Shown here one piece after another: positions 33,673 to 43,645 of a DNA stretch of 64,000 bases. The stretch comes from Limnohabitans sp. DM1. Its GTDB lineage: Bacteria > Pseudomonadota > Gammaproteobacteria > Burkholderiales > Burkholderiaceae_C. Within the stretch, counting starts at the first letter, position 1; each line of letters begins with the position of its first letter. The stretch is from positions 1-64,000 of the forward strand of contig NZ_CXOO01000010.1 in assembly GCF_001269385.1 (NCBI RefSeq), written 5' to 3'. The notes below the pieces were generated by a model. It was not told the origin of the DNA and searched no databases. It saw only the letters and a program-made list of their open reading frames with translations. Made by a program: the position numbers and the translations under genes.

Positions 33673-35601
33673 ATGGGTAAAACGCAAAGCTTGACAGCAA
33701 AAGACTGGAAGTTAAAAGCCATCAGTGGTTTGGTCATCTGTTCTTGGTGTTTCTCTGCCCATGCCCTCGATTTGGGACGGTTTCAGGTGCTATCAGCCAT
33801 CGGCGAGCCATTGCATGCCGAGGTTGACATTGCCCAATACACCCCGGAAGAGTTGCGTGGTCTACGCGCTCAGCTCGCTTCTCCGGCCAGCTTTCAGCAA
33901 GCGGGTATGGAGTTCAACAGTGCGCTTTACAGCGTGGCCACTACGGTGGAGACGCGTAGCAATGGCAAGCCCTACATTTCCTTGAAGGGGAATGTGCCCT
34001 TGCAGGACACTTTTGTTGATCTGATCCTGGAAACACAATGGGCCACCGGTCGATTGGTCAAAAACTATGCGGTCTTGTTGACGGCAGCCAGTGGCGACAG
34101 ACAAGTACCTCGAGTCACACCAGAACCAAGGGCTTCCACAAGTTATTTGCCTGTTACACCCGCTACTTCAGCCGTTCAAGCTGCGCCTGCTGCTGCACCA
34201 TCAGGATCTGCCGTTGTCTCTGCTGTGCCACCGATGAGCGTTGAACTCAACGCTCAGAATATTCCGGTCTATCGCTTTGCTCCTGTTGACAACCAAACTA
34301 TTGCCAATTCCACTGGGATTGCGGCTGATGCCCCTGCCGTCTTGGGCACCAAACCGACTAACCCCAGAGCTGGTGAAAGCACAGCTGAAACATTGACCGT
34401 TCACCCAGGTGACACAGCCTCTAAGTTAGCCTTGAGAAGCCTGCCTTCGCATGTATCCCTTGACCAAATGTTATTGGCCATGGTCAAGGCCAATCCAGAT
34501 GCCTTCATTGAGGGGAACGTGAACCTGGTCCGAGCAGGCGCCGTTTTGCGCATGCCTGAGCCCGAAGAAGCGGCACTGATTCCCCGGGCCGAAGCCCGGC
34601 AAACCGTGATCGCCCAAACCCGTGACTTTGCCACTTACGCCCGGCGCTTGGCACAATCGCCATTGTTTGTGGGCAGTGCTCAAGGCCGTGAAATGTCCGG
34701 CAAGGTGAGCACCGATCTCAAAAACAAAGAAGACAAAACACCGCAGCAAGACAAGCTGACCTTGTCAAAATCGCAAATCAGCACCACCAGTCCTGAAGCC
34801 ACATTGGCAGCCGAGCGCGAAGCCAAAGATACCGCCGACCAATTGGCCGCACTCAACAAAAACATGCAGGAGCTCGAAGCCCTGTCAAAAGGTAACGGGT
34901 CCAGTCTGCCTGGCGCACAAGCTACAGCGGACGGCGCCGACAGCGAGTCAAGCCTGGCCAAACTGGGGGCCTCGGTGCTTGATGAGTTTGCTCAAAACAA
35001 GTCCATGTGGGCATGGACTGCTGGACTGATATTTGTGCTATTGGTCTTTATTTTCTGGATCCGTCGCAAATCATCGGCTAACGAAGAAGTGTTTGCACCC
35101 TCTTATGATGATGTGCCGCCACATGCCTTTCAGACATCCAGCAACTCCACCATGCGCCACCAGGACATTCCGCCACAAATGTCTTCGCTGGACCTGAATC
35201 TGGGGCCAGCAACCAACATGGCACAAGGCCCTGCAGCATCGCCCCAATATGGGGCCGTCAACATCATGCCCATGCCATCGTCGCCTGGAACGACTGCACA
35301 AGCTCAGCCCATGCAGCCGCCTTTCCAGGCGATGCCTCAAGCCATCATGACGCCGCCTCCTCAGCCCGTGCCAGTGGTACAAGCGTCCGCGCCTGCTCTT
35401 ACTCCTTCTGCTACTCCTACGCCAGCACAGCGTCCAGCCCCAAGTCCCGAAGACACTGAAATTTCCAAACTGAACCTGGCCAGCCAATTGCTGGCCAAGG
35501 GTGATCAAGACCTGGCCCGCGCCCTGATCCTGTCGGTGGCGTCTTCTGCCACGGGTGATCTCAAGGCACGCGCCTTGCAATTGCTCGGTCAAATCCGGTG
35601 A
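33673..35601 (+). CDS. fimV: FimV-type peptidoglycan-binding membrane protein
   Basis: A 642-residue protein with a signal-like N-terminus, the FimV N-terminal domain (LGRFQVLSAIGEPLHAEVDI and YTPEELRGLRAQLASPASF), a LysM-like segment near residues 240-300 (LTVHPGDTASKLALRSL), a coiled-coil-like stretch near 375-400, one membrane helix near 440-458 (WAWTAGLIFVLLVFIFW) and a Pro/Gln/Ala-rich cytoplasmic tail with a short TPR-like FimV end (ISKLNLASQLLAKGDQDLAR). FimV proteins help assemble polar type IV pili machinery. At 642 residues it is shorter than the roughly 900 of Pseudomonas FimV. Position between asd and truA is the usual one in this lineage. Confidence 0.88.
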   Translation: MGKTQSLTAKDWKLKAISGLVICSWCFSAHALDLGRFQVLSAIGEPLHAEVDIAQYTPEELRGLRAQLASPASFQQAGMEFNSALYSVATTVETRSNGKPYISLKGNVPLQDTFVDLILETQWATGRLVKNYAVLLTAASGDRQVPRVTPEPRASTSYLPVTPATSAVQAAPAAAPSGSAVVSAVPPMSVELNAQNIPVYRFAPVDNQTIANSTGIAADAPAVLGTKPTNPRAGESTAETLTVHPGDTASKLALRSLPSHVSLDQMLLAMVKANPDAFIEGNVNLVRAGAVLRMPEPEEAALIPRAEARQTVIAQTRDFATYARRLAQSPLFVGSAQGREMSGKVSTDLKNKEDKTPQQDKLTLSKSQISTTSPEATLAAEREAKDTADQLAALNKNMQELEALSKGNGSSLPGAQATADGADSESSLAKLGASVLDEFAQNKSMWAWTAGLIFVLLVFIFWIRRKSSANEEVFAPSYDDVPPHAFQTSSNSTMRHQDIPPQMSSLDLNLGPATNMAQGPAASPQYGAVNIMPMPSSPGTTAQAQPMQPPFQAMPQAIMTPPPQPVPVVQASAPALTPSATPTPAQRPAPSPEDTEISKLNLASQLLAKGDQDLARALILSVASSATGDLKARALQLLGQIR

Positions 35602-36383
35602 GACTGGCGCTGGGCGTCTGCTACTCAGGCACGGCCTACCAAGGGTGGCAAAGCCAGTCCTCTGGCCAAACCATTCAGGACAAGCTCGAAAAAGCCCTCG
35701 CCCAGTTTTGCGATGTGCCCCGTGTGAGCACCCTGTGCGCAGGGCGCACCGATGCCGGGGTGCACGGCCTCATGCAGGTGGTTCACCTTGACACGGAACT
35801 TGAACGTTCCCCCTACTCCTGGGTGCGTGGCACCAACCGGTATCTGCCCGCTGACATTGCAGTGCAGTGGGCGCAATATGTCCCAGACAGCTTCCATTGC
35901 CGCGCAAGCGCCACAGGCAGGCGCTACATCTATGTGGTGCTCGACTCGATCGTGCGCCCCAGCCTGGAGGCGGGCCGCGTGGGCTGGGTGTACCGCCCTC
36001 TGGCCGAAGCACCCATGCGCGAAGCCAGCCAGCATTTACTGGGCGAGCACGATTTTTCATCGTTTCGGGCCAGCAGCTGCCAGGCGCTCTCGCCGGTCAA
36101 AACGCTGCGCCACATCCGCATTTCCCGGCACGGCGCTTATTGGCGCTTTGAGTTTGAAGGCAACGCCTTTTTGCACCACATGATCCGCAACATCATGGGC
36201 TGCCTGGTGACCATCGGCCAGGGCAACCAGTCCCCCGACTGGATGCGCGAGGTGCTGCAGGCACGAAGCCGAGACGCGGCAGCGCCCACGTTTTCTCCGG
36301 ATGGTTTGTACTTTGCCGGGCCCATCTACAGCCCCGAATGGGGCTTGCCCTACACCACCCCTGCTTTTGATTGGTTGCCATGA
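35598..36383 (+). CDS. truA: tRNA pseudouridine(38-40) synthase
   Basis: A 261-residue pseudouridine synthase with the catalytic Asp52 in CAGRTDAGVHGLMQV, RASATGRRYIYVV and FLHHMIRNIMGCLVTIGQG. It modifies U38-U40 in tRNA anticodon stems. It starts with GTG in a GTGA overlap with the fimV stop and ends in an ATGA overlap with trpF, so it is translationally coupled on both sides. Confidence 0.96.
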   Translation: MRLALGVCYSGTAYQGWQSQSSGQTIQDKLEKALAQFCDVPRVSTLCAGRTDAGVHGLMQVVHLDTELERSPYSWVRGTNRYLPADIAVQWAQYVPDSFHCRASATGRRYIYVVLDSIVRPSLEAGRVGWVYRPLAEAPMREASQHLLGEHDFSSFRASSCQALSPVKTLRHIRISRHGAYWRFEFEGNAFLHHMIRNIMGCLVTIGQGNQSPDWMREVLQARSRDAAAPTFSPDGLYFAGPIYSPEWGLPYTTPAFDWLP

Positions 36384-37099
36384 GCCCCAGCAACACAGCC
36401 ACCCACGCATCCACCAGCCCTGCCCCGCAGCAACGCACGCGCATCAAGATGTGTGGCTTCACCCGAGAGGCCGATGTCTTGGCCGCCTGCGCCGTGGGTG
36501 CCGACGCCATCGGGTTTGTGCTGTACCCGCCCAGCCCGCGCAGCGTGAGCATCGAGCGCGCGGCCGAGCTGGCCCGCCTGCTGCCCGCTTTTGTGACGCC
36601 CGTGCTGCTGTTCGTCAATGAGACGCCCGAGCGGATCGAGGCGGCTTGCGCAGCCGTGCCCGGCGCTTTACTGCAGTTTCATGGCGAGGAATCGGCCGAC
36701 TTCTGCCAAGACATATCGCAGCGCACAGGCCGCCCCCACCTCAAAGCCGCCCGAATCCCCCTGTCCGAGGTCCATGACTTCGACTTGCTAGAATTTGCCT
36801 ACATTCATCACGCAGCCCAAGCCCTCTTGCTCGACGCCCATGTCGACGGATACGGCGGCGGCGGAAAAACATTCCATTGGTCACTCCTGCCACCAAACGT
36901 CAATGCTCACCTCGTTTTGTCTGGTGGACTCACACCTGCAAACGTGGGCGATGGCATTCGGGCACTGCGCACGCACGGCCTGTCTCTGGCCGTTGACGTG
37001 AGCTCTGGCATCGAAGCAGGCAAGGGCCTCAAAGATGCCGACAAAATGCGGCAGTTTGTCCAGGCGGTGCGCTCCGCAGACAACGCACTCTCCCTTTAA
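36380..37099 (+). CDS. trpF: Phosphoribosylanthranilate isomerase
   Basis: The 239-residue barrel enzyme has the active-site Cys in IKMCGFTREAD (about residue 24), LLFVNETPERIEAA, LQFHGEES, LLDAHVDGYGGGGKTFHW with the catalytic Asp, and LSGGLTPANV and DVSSGIEAGKGLKD at the phosphate site. It converts phosphoribosylanthranilate to the deoxyribulose form in tryptophan synthesis. Start ATG 36,380 overlaps the truA stop; an in-frame TTG nine bases upstream is rejected. trpB follows after 87 bases. Confidence 0.96.
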   Translation: MSPSNTATHASTSPAPQQRTRIKMCGFTREADVLAACAVGADAIGFVLYPPSPRSVSIERAAELARLLPAFVTPVLLFVNETPERIEAACAAVPGALLQFHGEESADFCQDISQRTGRPHLKAARIPLSEVHDFDLLEFAYIHHAAQALLLDAHVDGYGGGGKTFHWSLLPPNVNAHLVLSGGLTPANVGDGIRALRTHGLSLAVDVSSGIEAGKGLKDADKMRQFVQAVRSADNALSL

Positions 37100-37186
37100 A
37101 GCATTCCCCGGGCTGGCCTCGGCTCCCTTTGCAGCGTTCAGCACTGCAAGCGCCGAGCACCCCCGACCCCCACCAAGGCCATCACC

Positions 37187-38464
37187 ATGTTCGATTACCA
37201 ACAACCCGACCTCAAAGGCCATTTCGGCATTTATGGCGGCAGCTTCGTCAGCGAAACCCTGACCCACGCCATCAACGAGCTCAAAGCCGCCTACGCCCAG
37301 TACCAGAACGACCCGGCCTTCATGGCCGAATTCAAGTCGGAATTGGCGCACTTTGTGGGCCGCCCCTCGCCCGTCTACCACGCTGCCCGCATGAGCCGTG
37401 AAATGGGCGGCGCGCAGATCTTCTTGAAGCGCGAGGACCTGAACCACACAGGCGCCCACAAGATCAACAACACCATCGGTCAGGCCATGCTGGCCAAGCG
37501 CATGGGCAAACCGCGCATCATCGCCGAGACGGGCGCGGGTCAGCACGGCGTGGCCACGGCCACCATCTGCGCCCGTTACGGCCTGGAATGCGTGGTCTAC
37601 ATGGGCGCTGAAGACGTCAAACGCCAAAGCCCCAATGTCTACCGCATGAAACTGCTGGGCGCCACCGTGGTGCCCGTCGAGTCCGGCAGCAAAACCCTCA
37701 AAGACGCCCTGAACGAAGCCATGCGCGACTGGGTGGCCAATGTGGACAACACCTTCTACATCATCGGCACCGTGGCAGGGCCCCACCCCTACCCCATGAT
37801 GGTGCGCGACTTCCAAAGCGTGATCGGCGAAGAGTGCCTGACGCAAATGCCCGAGATGTTCAAAACGCTCCAAATGGCAGAGCAGCAACCTGACGCCGTG
37901 ATCGCCTGCGTGGGCGGTGGCAGCAACGCCATGGGCATCTTCTACCCCTACATCCCGCACGACAAAACCCGATTGATCGGCGTGGAAGCCGCAGGCGAAG
38001 GTCTGGACACGGGCAAGCACTCCGCCTCGCTGCAACTGGGCACGCCCGGCGTGCTGCACGGCAACCGCACCTACATCTTGCAAGACGAAAACGGCCAGAT
38101 CACCGAGACGCACAGTGTGAGTGCCGGTTTGGACTACCCCGGCGTGGGCCCCGAGCATGCGTTCCTGAAGGACATTGGCCGCGCCGAGTACGTGGGCATC
38201 ACCGACAAAGAGGCGCTCGAAGCCTTCCACTACCTGTGCCGCACCGAGGGCATCATCCCCGCGCTCGAATCGAGCCACGCGGTAGCCTACGCCATGAAAC
38301 TGGCCAAAACCATGCGCACTGACCAAAGCATTCTGGTCAACCTGTCAGGCCGTGGCGACAAGGACATCGGCACCGTGGCTGACCTGTCAAACGCCGATTT
38401 CTATTGCCGCCCCAGCTGCCAAGGCCAATCGGTCAAAGGCATCTTCGTTCAGCGTTCGGCGTGA
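37187..38464 (+). CDS. trpB: Tryptophan synthase, beta subunit
   Basis: A 425-residue PLP enzyme. Lys92 in [15 protein letters not shown] holds the cofactor; [14 protein letters not shown] and [16 protein letters not shown] bind substrate and phosphate. It joins indole from TrpA with serine. The last codons (QRSA) are written in the GTTCAGC/GTTCGGC heptamers that open the repeat array downstream, so the array has grown into or from the 3' end of the gene. trpA starts 97 bases later. Confidence 0.97.
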   Translation: MFDYQQPDLKGHFGIYGGSFVSETLTHAINELKAAYAQYQNDPAFMAEFKSELAHFVGRPSPVYHAARMSREMGGAQIFLKREDLNHTGAHKINNTIGQAMLAKRMGKPRIIAETGAGQHGVATATICARYGLECVVYMGAEDVKRQSPNVYRMKLLGATVVPVESGSKTLKDALNEAMRDWVANVDNTFYIIGTVAGPHPYPMMVRDFQSVIGEECLTQMPEMFKTLQMAEQQPDAVIACVGGGSNAMGIFYPYIPHDKTRLIGVEAAGEGLDTGKHSASLQLGTPGVLHGNRTYILQDENGQITETHSVSAGLDYPGVGPEHAFLKDIGRAEYVGITDKEALEAFHYLCRTEGIIPALESSHAVAYAMKLAKTMRTDQSILVNLSGRGDKDIGTVADLSNADFYCRPSCQGQSVKGIFVQRSA

Positions 38465-38552
38465 AGCGTTTTGCGCCTTGCCAAGCCCCCCCACATCAAC
38501 GCCCAACGCCCAACGCCCAACGCCCAACGCTTAACGCTTAACGCTTAACGCC
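38447..38552 (+). repeat. Inverted heptanucleotide array between trpB and trpA
   Basis: The left arm is four 7-base steps, GTTCAGC, GTTCGGC, GTGAAGC, GTTTTGC (38,447-38,474), spanning the trpB stop. After a 22-base spacer the right arm has eight units: four CAACGCC, then CAACGCT, TAACGCT, TAACGCT, TAACGCC (38,497-38,552). The arms are near-complementary inverted repeats and the right arm stops nine bases before the trpA ATG. The same design occurs between pdxJ and acpS. Confidence 0.85.
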
Positions 38553-38561
38553 TAACCAATC

Positions 38562-39371
38562 ATGAGCCGCATCGACGCCACCCTCTCCGCCCTGAAAGCC
38601 CAGGGCCGCAAAGCCCTGATTCCGTATGTCACGGCAGGCTTTCCCCAGAAAACCACGACCGTCCCCCTGATGCATGCCATGGCAGAGGCCGGAGCCGACA
38701 TCATCGAGCTGGGGGTGCCGTTTTCTGACCCGTCTGCCGACGGCCCGGTGATCCAAAAAGCGGGCGACAAAGCCCTGGCACTGGGCATTGGCACCGTGCA
38801 GGTGCTGGCCATGGTGCGGGAATTCCGCCAAACCAACACCACCACCCCGGTGGTGCTGATGGGCTACGCCAACCCGGTGGAGCGCTACGATCAAAAACAC
38901 GGCGCTGACAGCTTTATCCGCGACGCCTCGGCTGCCGGTGTGGATGGCGTGCTGATCGTGGATTACCCGCCCGAAGAATGTGTGGAATTTGCCGCCAAAC
39001 TGCGCGCCCACAACATGGACCTGATCTTTTTGCTGGCGCCGACCAGCACCGATGAACGCATGCAGCAAGTGGCGCAAGTGGCCAGTGGCTATGTGTACTA
39101 CGTGTCGCTCAAGGGCGTCACAGGCTCTGGCACGCTGGACACCGACGCGGTGGAAGCCATGCTGCCGCGCATTCGCCAGCAGGTCAGCATTCCGGTCGGC
39201 GTGGGCTTTGGCATCCGCGACGCTCAGACGGCCAAAGCGATCAGCCGAGTGGCCGATGCGGTGGTCATCGGGTCGCGTCTGATCCAGCTGATCGACGCGG
39301 CACCGGCCGATCAGGTCAACGCCGTGGCCGCCGAGTTCCTGAGCGGTATCCGCCAGGCACTTGATGCCTGA
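38562..39371 (+). CDS. trpA: Tryptophan synthase, alpha subunit
   Basis: A 269-residue TIM-barrel enzyme with the catalytic Glu49 and Asp60 in [17 protein letters not shown], the same numbers as in Salmonella TrpA, then [12 protein letters not shown] and GVTGSGTL. It releases indole from indole-glycerol phosphate and channels it to TrpB. There is no Shine-Dalgarno: the heptamer array runs to nine bases before the ATG, so initiation may depend on coupling or on the unstructured C/A-rich leader. Confidence 0.96.
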   Translation: MSRIDATLSALKAQGRKALIPYVTAGFPQKTTTVPLMHAMAEAGADIIELGVPFSDPSADGPVIQKAGDKALALGIGTVQVLAMVREFRQTNTTTPVVLMGYANPVERYDQKHGADSFIRDASAAGVDGVLIVDYPPEECVEFAAKLRAHNMDLIFLLAPTSTDERMQQVAQVASGYVYYVSLKGVTGSGTLDTDAVEAMLPRIRQQVSIPVGVGFGIRDAQTAKAISRVADAVVIGSRLIQLIDAAPADQVNAVAAEFLSGIRQALDA

Positions 39372-39446
39372 ACTGTCCTGCGACCTCAAGTCATCAAAAG
39401 TACCAAAAGCGTTTCAACGATAATCCGCCCCTGAAGGAGAATCCTC

Positions 39447-40319
39447 ATGAGTTGGCTAGAAAAACTGCTCCCCCCCAAAATCCAGCACACCGACCCGGCC
39501 GATCGCCGTCAAGTGCCCGAAGGCTTGTGGGTCAAATGCCCCAGCTGCGAGACCGTGCTCTACAAGACCGACCTCGAAGAAAACCAGAACGTCTGCCCCA
39601 GCTGCTCGCACCACCTGCGCATTGGCGCCCGTGCGCGCCTGAACGGTTTCCTGGACGGCGAAGGCCGCTACGAAATCGGCCAGGAAGTGGTGCCGGTTGA
39701 CCCGATCAAGTTCAAAGACAGCCGCAAATACCCTGAGCGCCTGAAAGAAGCCATGGACAACACCGGTGAAACCGATGCCTTGGTGGTCATGGGTGGTGCC
39801 GTGCACAGCATTGAGTTGGTGGTGGCTTGTTTCGAGTTCGACTTCATGGGCGGCTCCATGGGCTCGGTGGTGGGCGAGCGCTTTGTGCGCGGCGTGGAAA
39901 CCGCCATCGCGCAAAAAGTGCCTTTTGTGTGCTTCACCGCCACGGGCGGCGCCCGCATGCAAGAAGGTCTGCTCTCGCTCATGCAAATGGCCAAAACCAA
40001 CGCCGCCCTGACCCGGCTGGCCAAAAAAGGCCTGCCCTACATCAGCGTGCTGACCGACCCCACCATGGGCGGCGTGTCGGCCGGTTTTGCCTTCTTGGGT
40101 GATGTGGTCATTGCCGAGCCCAAAGCCCTGATCGGCTTTGCCGGTCCCCGCGTGATCGAAAGCACCGTGCGCGTGACCTTGCCCGAAGGCTTCCAGCGTG
40201 CGGAGTTCCTGCAAACCAAAGGCGCGGTGGACTTCATCTGCGACCGCCGTGAACTGCGCAAAACCATTGCCAGCACCCTGGCCATGCTGCAACGCCAACC
40301 GGCAGATGCCGTGAGTTGA
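39447..40319 (+). CDS. accD: Acetyl-CoA carboxylase carboxyltransferase, beta subunit
   Basis: The 290-residue protein has the N-terminal zinc ribbon with Cys31, Cys34, Cys50 and Cys53 ([19 protein letters not shown]) and the crotonase-like carboxyltransferase core [20 protein letters not shown] and [20 protein letters not shown]. With AccA it transfers the carboxyl group from biotin to acetyl-CoA. GAAGGAGA lies before the ATG. A strong terminator follows directly, so it ends the leu-trp-acc run. Confidence 0.97.
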   Translation: MSWLEKLLPPKIQHTDPADRRQVPEGLWVKCPSCETVLYKTDLEENQNVCPSCSHHLRIGARARLNGFLDGEGRYEIGQEVVPVDPIKFKDSRKYPERLKEAMDNTGETDALVVMGGAVHSIELVVACFEFDFMGGSMGSVVGERFVRGVETAIAQKVPFVCFTATGGARMQEGLLSLMQMAKTNAALTRLAKKGLPYISVLTDPTMGGVSAGFAFLGDVVIAEPKALIGFAGPRVIESTVRVTLPEGFQRAEFLQTKGAVDFICDRRELRKTIASTLAMLQRQPADAVS

Positions 40320-40333
40320 ACAGTTGCGCACAC

Positions 40334-40367
40334 ATGACAAAGGCCCTCATTTGAGGGCCTTTGTCAT
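40334..40367 (+). terminator. Rho-independent terminator after accD
   Basis: A perfect 16-base inverted repeat, ATGACAAAGGCCCTCA (40,334-40,349) and its complement (40,352-40,367), with a two-base centre. The AAAG/CTTT flanks make it able to work in both directions. It lies 14 bases after the accD stop. Confidence 0.85.
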
Positions 40368-40645
40368 TGGAGGATGGGTCAATGAATCGCAACAACCCAG
40401 CTGACCGTAGCGGCGCACCAAGCACGTCGGACTCTTCGAGTGCCGACCTATAGATTCGGCCCGATGAAGTCTGAGCCGCGTATTGCCCGTTGGGAGGAGT
40501 TTTTGGGAGCTTCCAGCCAAGCGAAAAGCCTGTGGTCCACAAGCGTCTGATCGCCAGCAGGGCTAGCACCCACAAGGTCCAAGGTTGAAGTCACCCTGCA
40601 AACTTCACAGGGCCGGATCAATAGGAGAAATATCGCGGCCGCGCA
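40368..40645. other. Intergenic stretch without a supported gene
   Basis: Between the accD terminator and the end of the yggT gene I see no gene with convincing codon use. A minus-strand frame through this region encodes RIYRSALEESDVLGAPLRSA, which looks protein-like, but it runs on through the terminator hairpin and antisense to accD, so it is at best a remnant of a lost gene. Confidence 0.4.
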
Positions 40646-41194
40646 TCAGCGCATCAGGCTCATCTGCAGGCCTGACAGCAGCATCCCCAGCAACTGCAAC
40701 ACCAGCAACAGCGCTATGGGCGACAAATCGATGCCGCCCATCAGGGGCACGACACGCTGAAAAGGGCGCAGGAACGGCTCACACAAACGCATGGCCAGCA
40801 CATGCACAGGCGAACCCGGGTTGACCCAGGACGTGATGGCCAGCACCAGGACCAGGGCGCTCAGGGCAGAGACCAGCAACTGCGCCAGCCCGATCAGGCC
40901 GACCAAAGGCAACAGGCCCAAAGCGCCTTGTCCACCCGCCACCAGCCAAAGCAGCAAAAACTGCACCAACTTGACCAGCCAAGCGGCTACCAGACTCGAC
41001 AAATCCCAAGCCGAAACGGAGGGAATGACTTTGCGCAGCGGCAGAATCAGCCAATCCGTCATCGCAAACACAAAACGCCCCAAGGGTTGATTGAAAGAAA
41101 CGCGCTGCCACTGCATCAAAAAACGCAGCAAACAGGTGCCCGCCACCAAGCCCGCGACCACTTCCAACACCATACTGACCATCTGAAACCACAT
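40646..41194 (-). CDS. YggT-family membrane protein
   Basis: A 182-residue protein with two YggT repeats of two helices each: LVAGTCLLRFLMQWQRVSFN then FAMTDWLILPLRKVIPS, and VLVLAITSWVNPGSPVHVLA then FLRPFQRVVPLMGGIDLSPI. YggT proteins are small inner-membrane proteins with proposed roles in osmotic stress and cell division; no mechanism is settled. It is divergent from the Lon-domain gene with a 32-base gap that must hold both promoters. Confidence 0.92.
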   Translation of the reverse strand: MWFQMVSMVLEVVAGLVAGTCLLRFLMQWQRVSFNQPLGRFVFAMTDWLILPLRKVIPSVSAWDLSSLVAAWLVKLVQFLLLWLVAGGQGALGLLPLVGLIGLAQLLVSALSALVLVLAITSWVNPGSPVHVLAMRLCEPFLRPFQRVVPLMGGIDLSPIALLLVLQLLGMLLSGLQMSLMR

Positions 41195-41226
41195 TGCTTT
41201 TCTCCTGCTCGTGCGATGATACCCAG

Positions 41227-41925
41227 ATGAATTCCGCGCCTATCCCATCCCCCGCCTCATCGACGGAATTGCCTCTGTTTCCCCTGGGTACCGTGCTGTT
41301 TCCCGGCGCTTTGTTGCCCCTGCAACTCTTTGAGCTGCGATATTTGCACATGATTGGCGAATGCGAACGCCAAGGCAGCGGCTTTGGCGTGGTGACGCTC
41401 ACCCAAGGGCGCGAAGTGCACCGCCCTGGGACGCCTGCCGAGCAGTTTGAGCCCATGGGCACCCGGGTACAGATCGAGCGCATCGAACGGCCCCAGCCCG
41501 GATTGGTCATGGTCTGGTGTCGGGGTGTGGAAAAATTCAGCATCCAGGCCACGCAGCAGCGCAGCGACGGCTTGTGGACTGGCCAAGTACAAGCCCTGCC
41601 ACCCGAGCCCGCCGTGCAGGTACCCGAAGACCTGCAACACCTGTCAGCGCACATGCACGACATCCTGGCCCAACTGAGCGAACAAGCCAACGTGGTGCCC
41701 CACTGGGCCGAGGCCTGGCAGCTGCAGGACTGCAGCTGGCTGTCCAACCGCTGGGGCGAGTTGCTGCCCCTGCCCCTGCAGATGAAATACCGGCTGTTTG
41801 CCCTGCAAGAGCCCCTGATGCGGCTGGAGTTGATCGGCGACATGGTGACGCACTCTGAGCGCTCTCCTCAGCCTTCGACCACGCCGCCAGGCAGCCCCGG
41901 CCAAAAGCCCCCCGCAAACTCTTAA
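41227..41925 (+). CDS. LON N-terminal (substrate-binding) domain protein
   Basis: This 232-residue protein consists of a stand-alone LON-N domain: [29 protein letters not shown] at residues 15-45, GFGVVTL, and a helical end [17 protein letters not shown]. It lacks the AAA ATPase and Ser-Lys protease parts of Lon. Such proteins are common in proteobacteria; their role is unproven. The Pro-rich tail after residue 215 is probably disordered. lysS begins 100 bases later. Confidence 0.9.
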   Translation: MNSAPIPSPASSTELPLFPLGTVLFPGALLPLQLFELRYLHMIGECERQGSGFGVVTLTQGREVHRPGTPAEQFEPMGTRVQIERIERPQPGLVMVWCRGVEKFSIQATQQRSDGLWTGQVQALPPEPAVQVPEDLQHLSAHMHDILAQLSEQANVVPHWAEAWQLQDCSWLSNRWGELLPLPLQMKYRLFALQEPLMRLELIGDMVTHSERSPQPSTTPPGSPGQKPPANS

Positions 41926-42025
41926 AATAACGGGCTTTGCGCCTTGGCGCAGCCTTGCTTTCCTTCCTTTGCCGTCATCCAGGTTCAGGCACTCTCCGCG
42001 CCCCGACCCCAACCACCTGCCACAC

Positions 42026-43582
42026 ATGTCCGATACCCAAGCCACCGCAGCCGCGCCCACGCCAGCCCCACAAGATGAAAACCAGCTGATCGCCGAGCGC
42101 CGCGAAAAACTCAAAGCCATGCGCCAGGCGCAAGCCGAGGGCAAGGGCGTGGCCTTTCCCAACGACTTCAAGCCCGAGCACCACGCCGCCAACCTGCACC
42201 AGGCGCACGGCGACAAAGACGCCGAAGCCCTGAACGGCGAAGGCATGGCCAAAACCATGGCCAAGGTTGCAGGCCGCATGATGCTCAAGCGCGTGATGGG
42301 CAAAGCCAGCTTTGCCACGCTGCAAGACGCCACGGGCCGCATCCAGGTCTATGTGACCCGCGACGATGTGGGTGAAGACCTGTACGCCCTGTTCAAACAC
42401 TGGGACCTGGGTGACATCGTGGGCGTGGAAGGCCACCTTTTCAAAACCCGCACGGGCGAATTGTCGATCCACGCGACAAGCATCCGCATGCTCACCAAGA
42501 GCCTGCGCCCCATGCCCGACAAGTTCCATGGCGTGGCCGACCAGGAAGTCAAATACCGCCAGCGCTATGTCGATCTGATGACCGACGAGGCCGCCCGCAA
42601 GCGCTTTGCGGCCCGCAGCAAGGCCGTGAGCGGCATCCGCGAGTTCATGGTCCAACACGGCTTTCTCGAAGTCGAAACGCCCATGCTGCACCCCATTCCC
42701 GGTGGCGCCAATGCCAAACCCTTTGTGACGCACCACAACGCGCTGGACCAAGAGATGTTCTTGCGCATCGCGCCCGAGCTCTACCTCAAGCGATTGCTGG
42801 TGGGTGGTTTTGAGCGCGTGTTCGAGATCAACCGCAACTTCCGCAACGAAGGCATCTCGGTGCGTCACAACCCCGAGTTCACCATGATGGAGTTCTACGC
42901 GGCATACTGGAACTACCAGGACCTGATGGGCTTCACCGAAAGCCTGATCCGCGACGCGGCGATGACCGCTGCAGGTACCTTGGACTTGACCTACAACGGC
43001 AAGCCCGTTGACCTGAACAAGCCTTTCGCCCGCATGACCATCCGCGAAGCCATCGTCAAGCACACCGAAGCCGGTGACAACGTGGACAACGCCGAGTGGC
43101 TGATCAACGCCCTGAAAAAGCTGGGCATGAGTGAAGCCAAGGACAAACTGTCCACGCGCAGCTTGGCCAGCCTGCAGGTGTTCTATTTTGAGGAAACCGT
43201 GGAAGACAAGCTCTGGGAGCCCACCTTCATCATGGAGCACCCGACCGAGATCAGCCCGCTGGCCCGCGCCAACGACACCCGCCCCGAAGTGACCGAGCGC
43301 TTTGAGCTTTACATCACCGGCCGCGAGTTCGGCAATGGTTTCAGCGAGCTGAACGACGCCGAAGACCAGGCCGCACGCTTCCACGCCCAAGTGGCCGCCA
43401 AAGACGACGGTGACGACGAAGCCATGTACTACGACCACGACTTTGTGCGCGCCCTCGAATACGGCATGCCGCCTGCGGGCGGCTGCGGCATTGGCATTGA
43501 CCGCCTGATGATGCTACTGACCGACAGCGCCAGCATCCGTGATGTGATCCTGTTCCCGGCTCTGAGGCACGTACAAGAATAA
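42026..43582 (+). CDS. lysS: Lysyl-tRNA synthetase (class II)
   Basis: The 518-residue enzyme has an OB-fold anticodon-binding domain ([20 protein letters not shown]) after a helical N-terminal extension, then class II motif 1 region ([20 protein letters not shown]), motif 2 [20 protein letters not shown] and motif 3 [13 protein letters not shown]. It charges tRNA-Lys. ATG at 42,026 gives the usual N-terminus; an in-frame start 57 bases upstream encodes a Pro/Arg/His-rich piece without similarity. A terminator follows. Confidence 0.97.
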   Translation: MSDTQATAAAPTPAPQDENQLIAERREKLKAMRQAQAEGKGVAFPNDFKPEHHAANLHQAHGDKDAEALNGEGMAKTMAKVAGRMMLKRVMGKASFATLQDATGRIQVYVTRDDVGEDLYALFKHWDLGDIVGVEGHLFKTRTGELSIHATSIRMLTKSLRPMPDKFHGVADQEVKYRQRYVDLMTDEAARKRFAARSKAVSGIREFMVQHGFLEVETPMLHPIPGGANAKPFVTHHNALDQEMFLRIAPELYLKRLLVGGFERVFEINRNFRNEGISVRHNPEFTMMEFYAAYWNYQDLMGFTESLIRDAAMTAAGTLDLTYNGKPVDLNKPFARMTIREAIVKHTEAGDNVDNAEWLINALKKLGMSEAKDKLSTRSLASLQVFYFEETVEDKLWEPTFIMEHPTEISPLARANDTRPEVTERFELYITGREFGNGFSELNDAEDQAARFHAQVAAKDDGDDEAMYYDHDFVRALEYGMPPAGGCGIGIDRLMMLLTDSASIRDVILFPALRHVQE

Positions 43583-43595
43583 TCTGCAAATTCAA

Positions 43596-43629
43596 ATAAA
43601 AAATGCCCGCAGTTGCGGGCATTTTTTAT
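43596..43629. terminator. Bidirectional terminator between lysS and the adhesin gene
   Basis: A 16-base perfect inverted repeat with six A on one side and six T on the other, core ATGCCCGCA/TGCGGGCAT and a GT centre. It lies 13 bases after the lysS stop and 17 bases after the convergent adhesin stop, and has a U-run in both directions, so it can end both transcripts. Confidence 0.92.
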
Positions 43630-43645
43630 GTTCAGCTGATCAACC

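Noticed and set aside
40234..40575. Minus-strand 113-codon frame over the accD terminator
   Set aside because: It crosses a perfect terminator hairpin and the end of accD; at most a short gene remnant lies in its upstream part.
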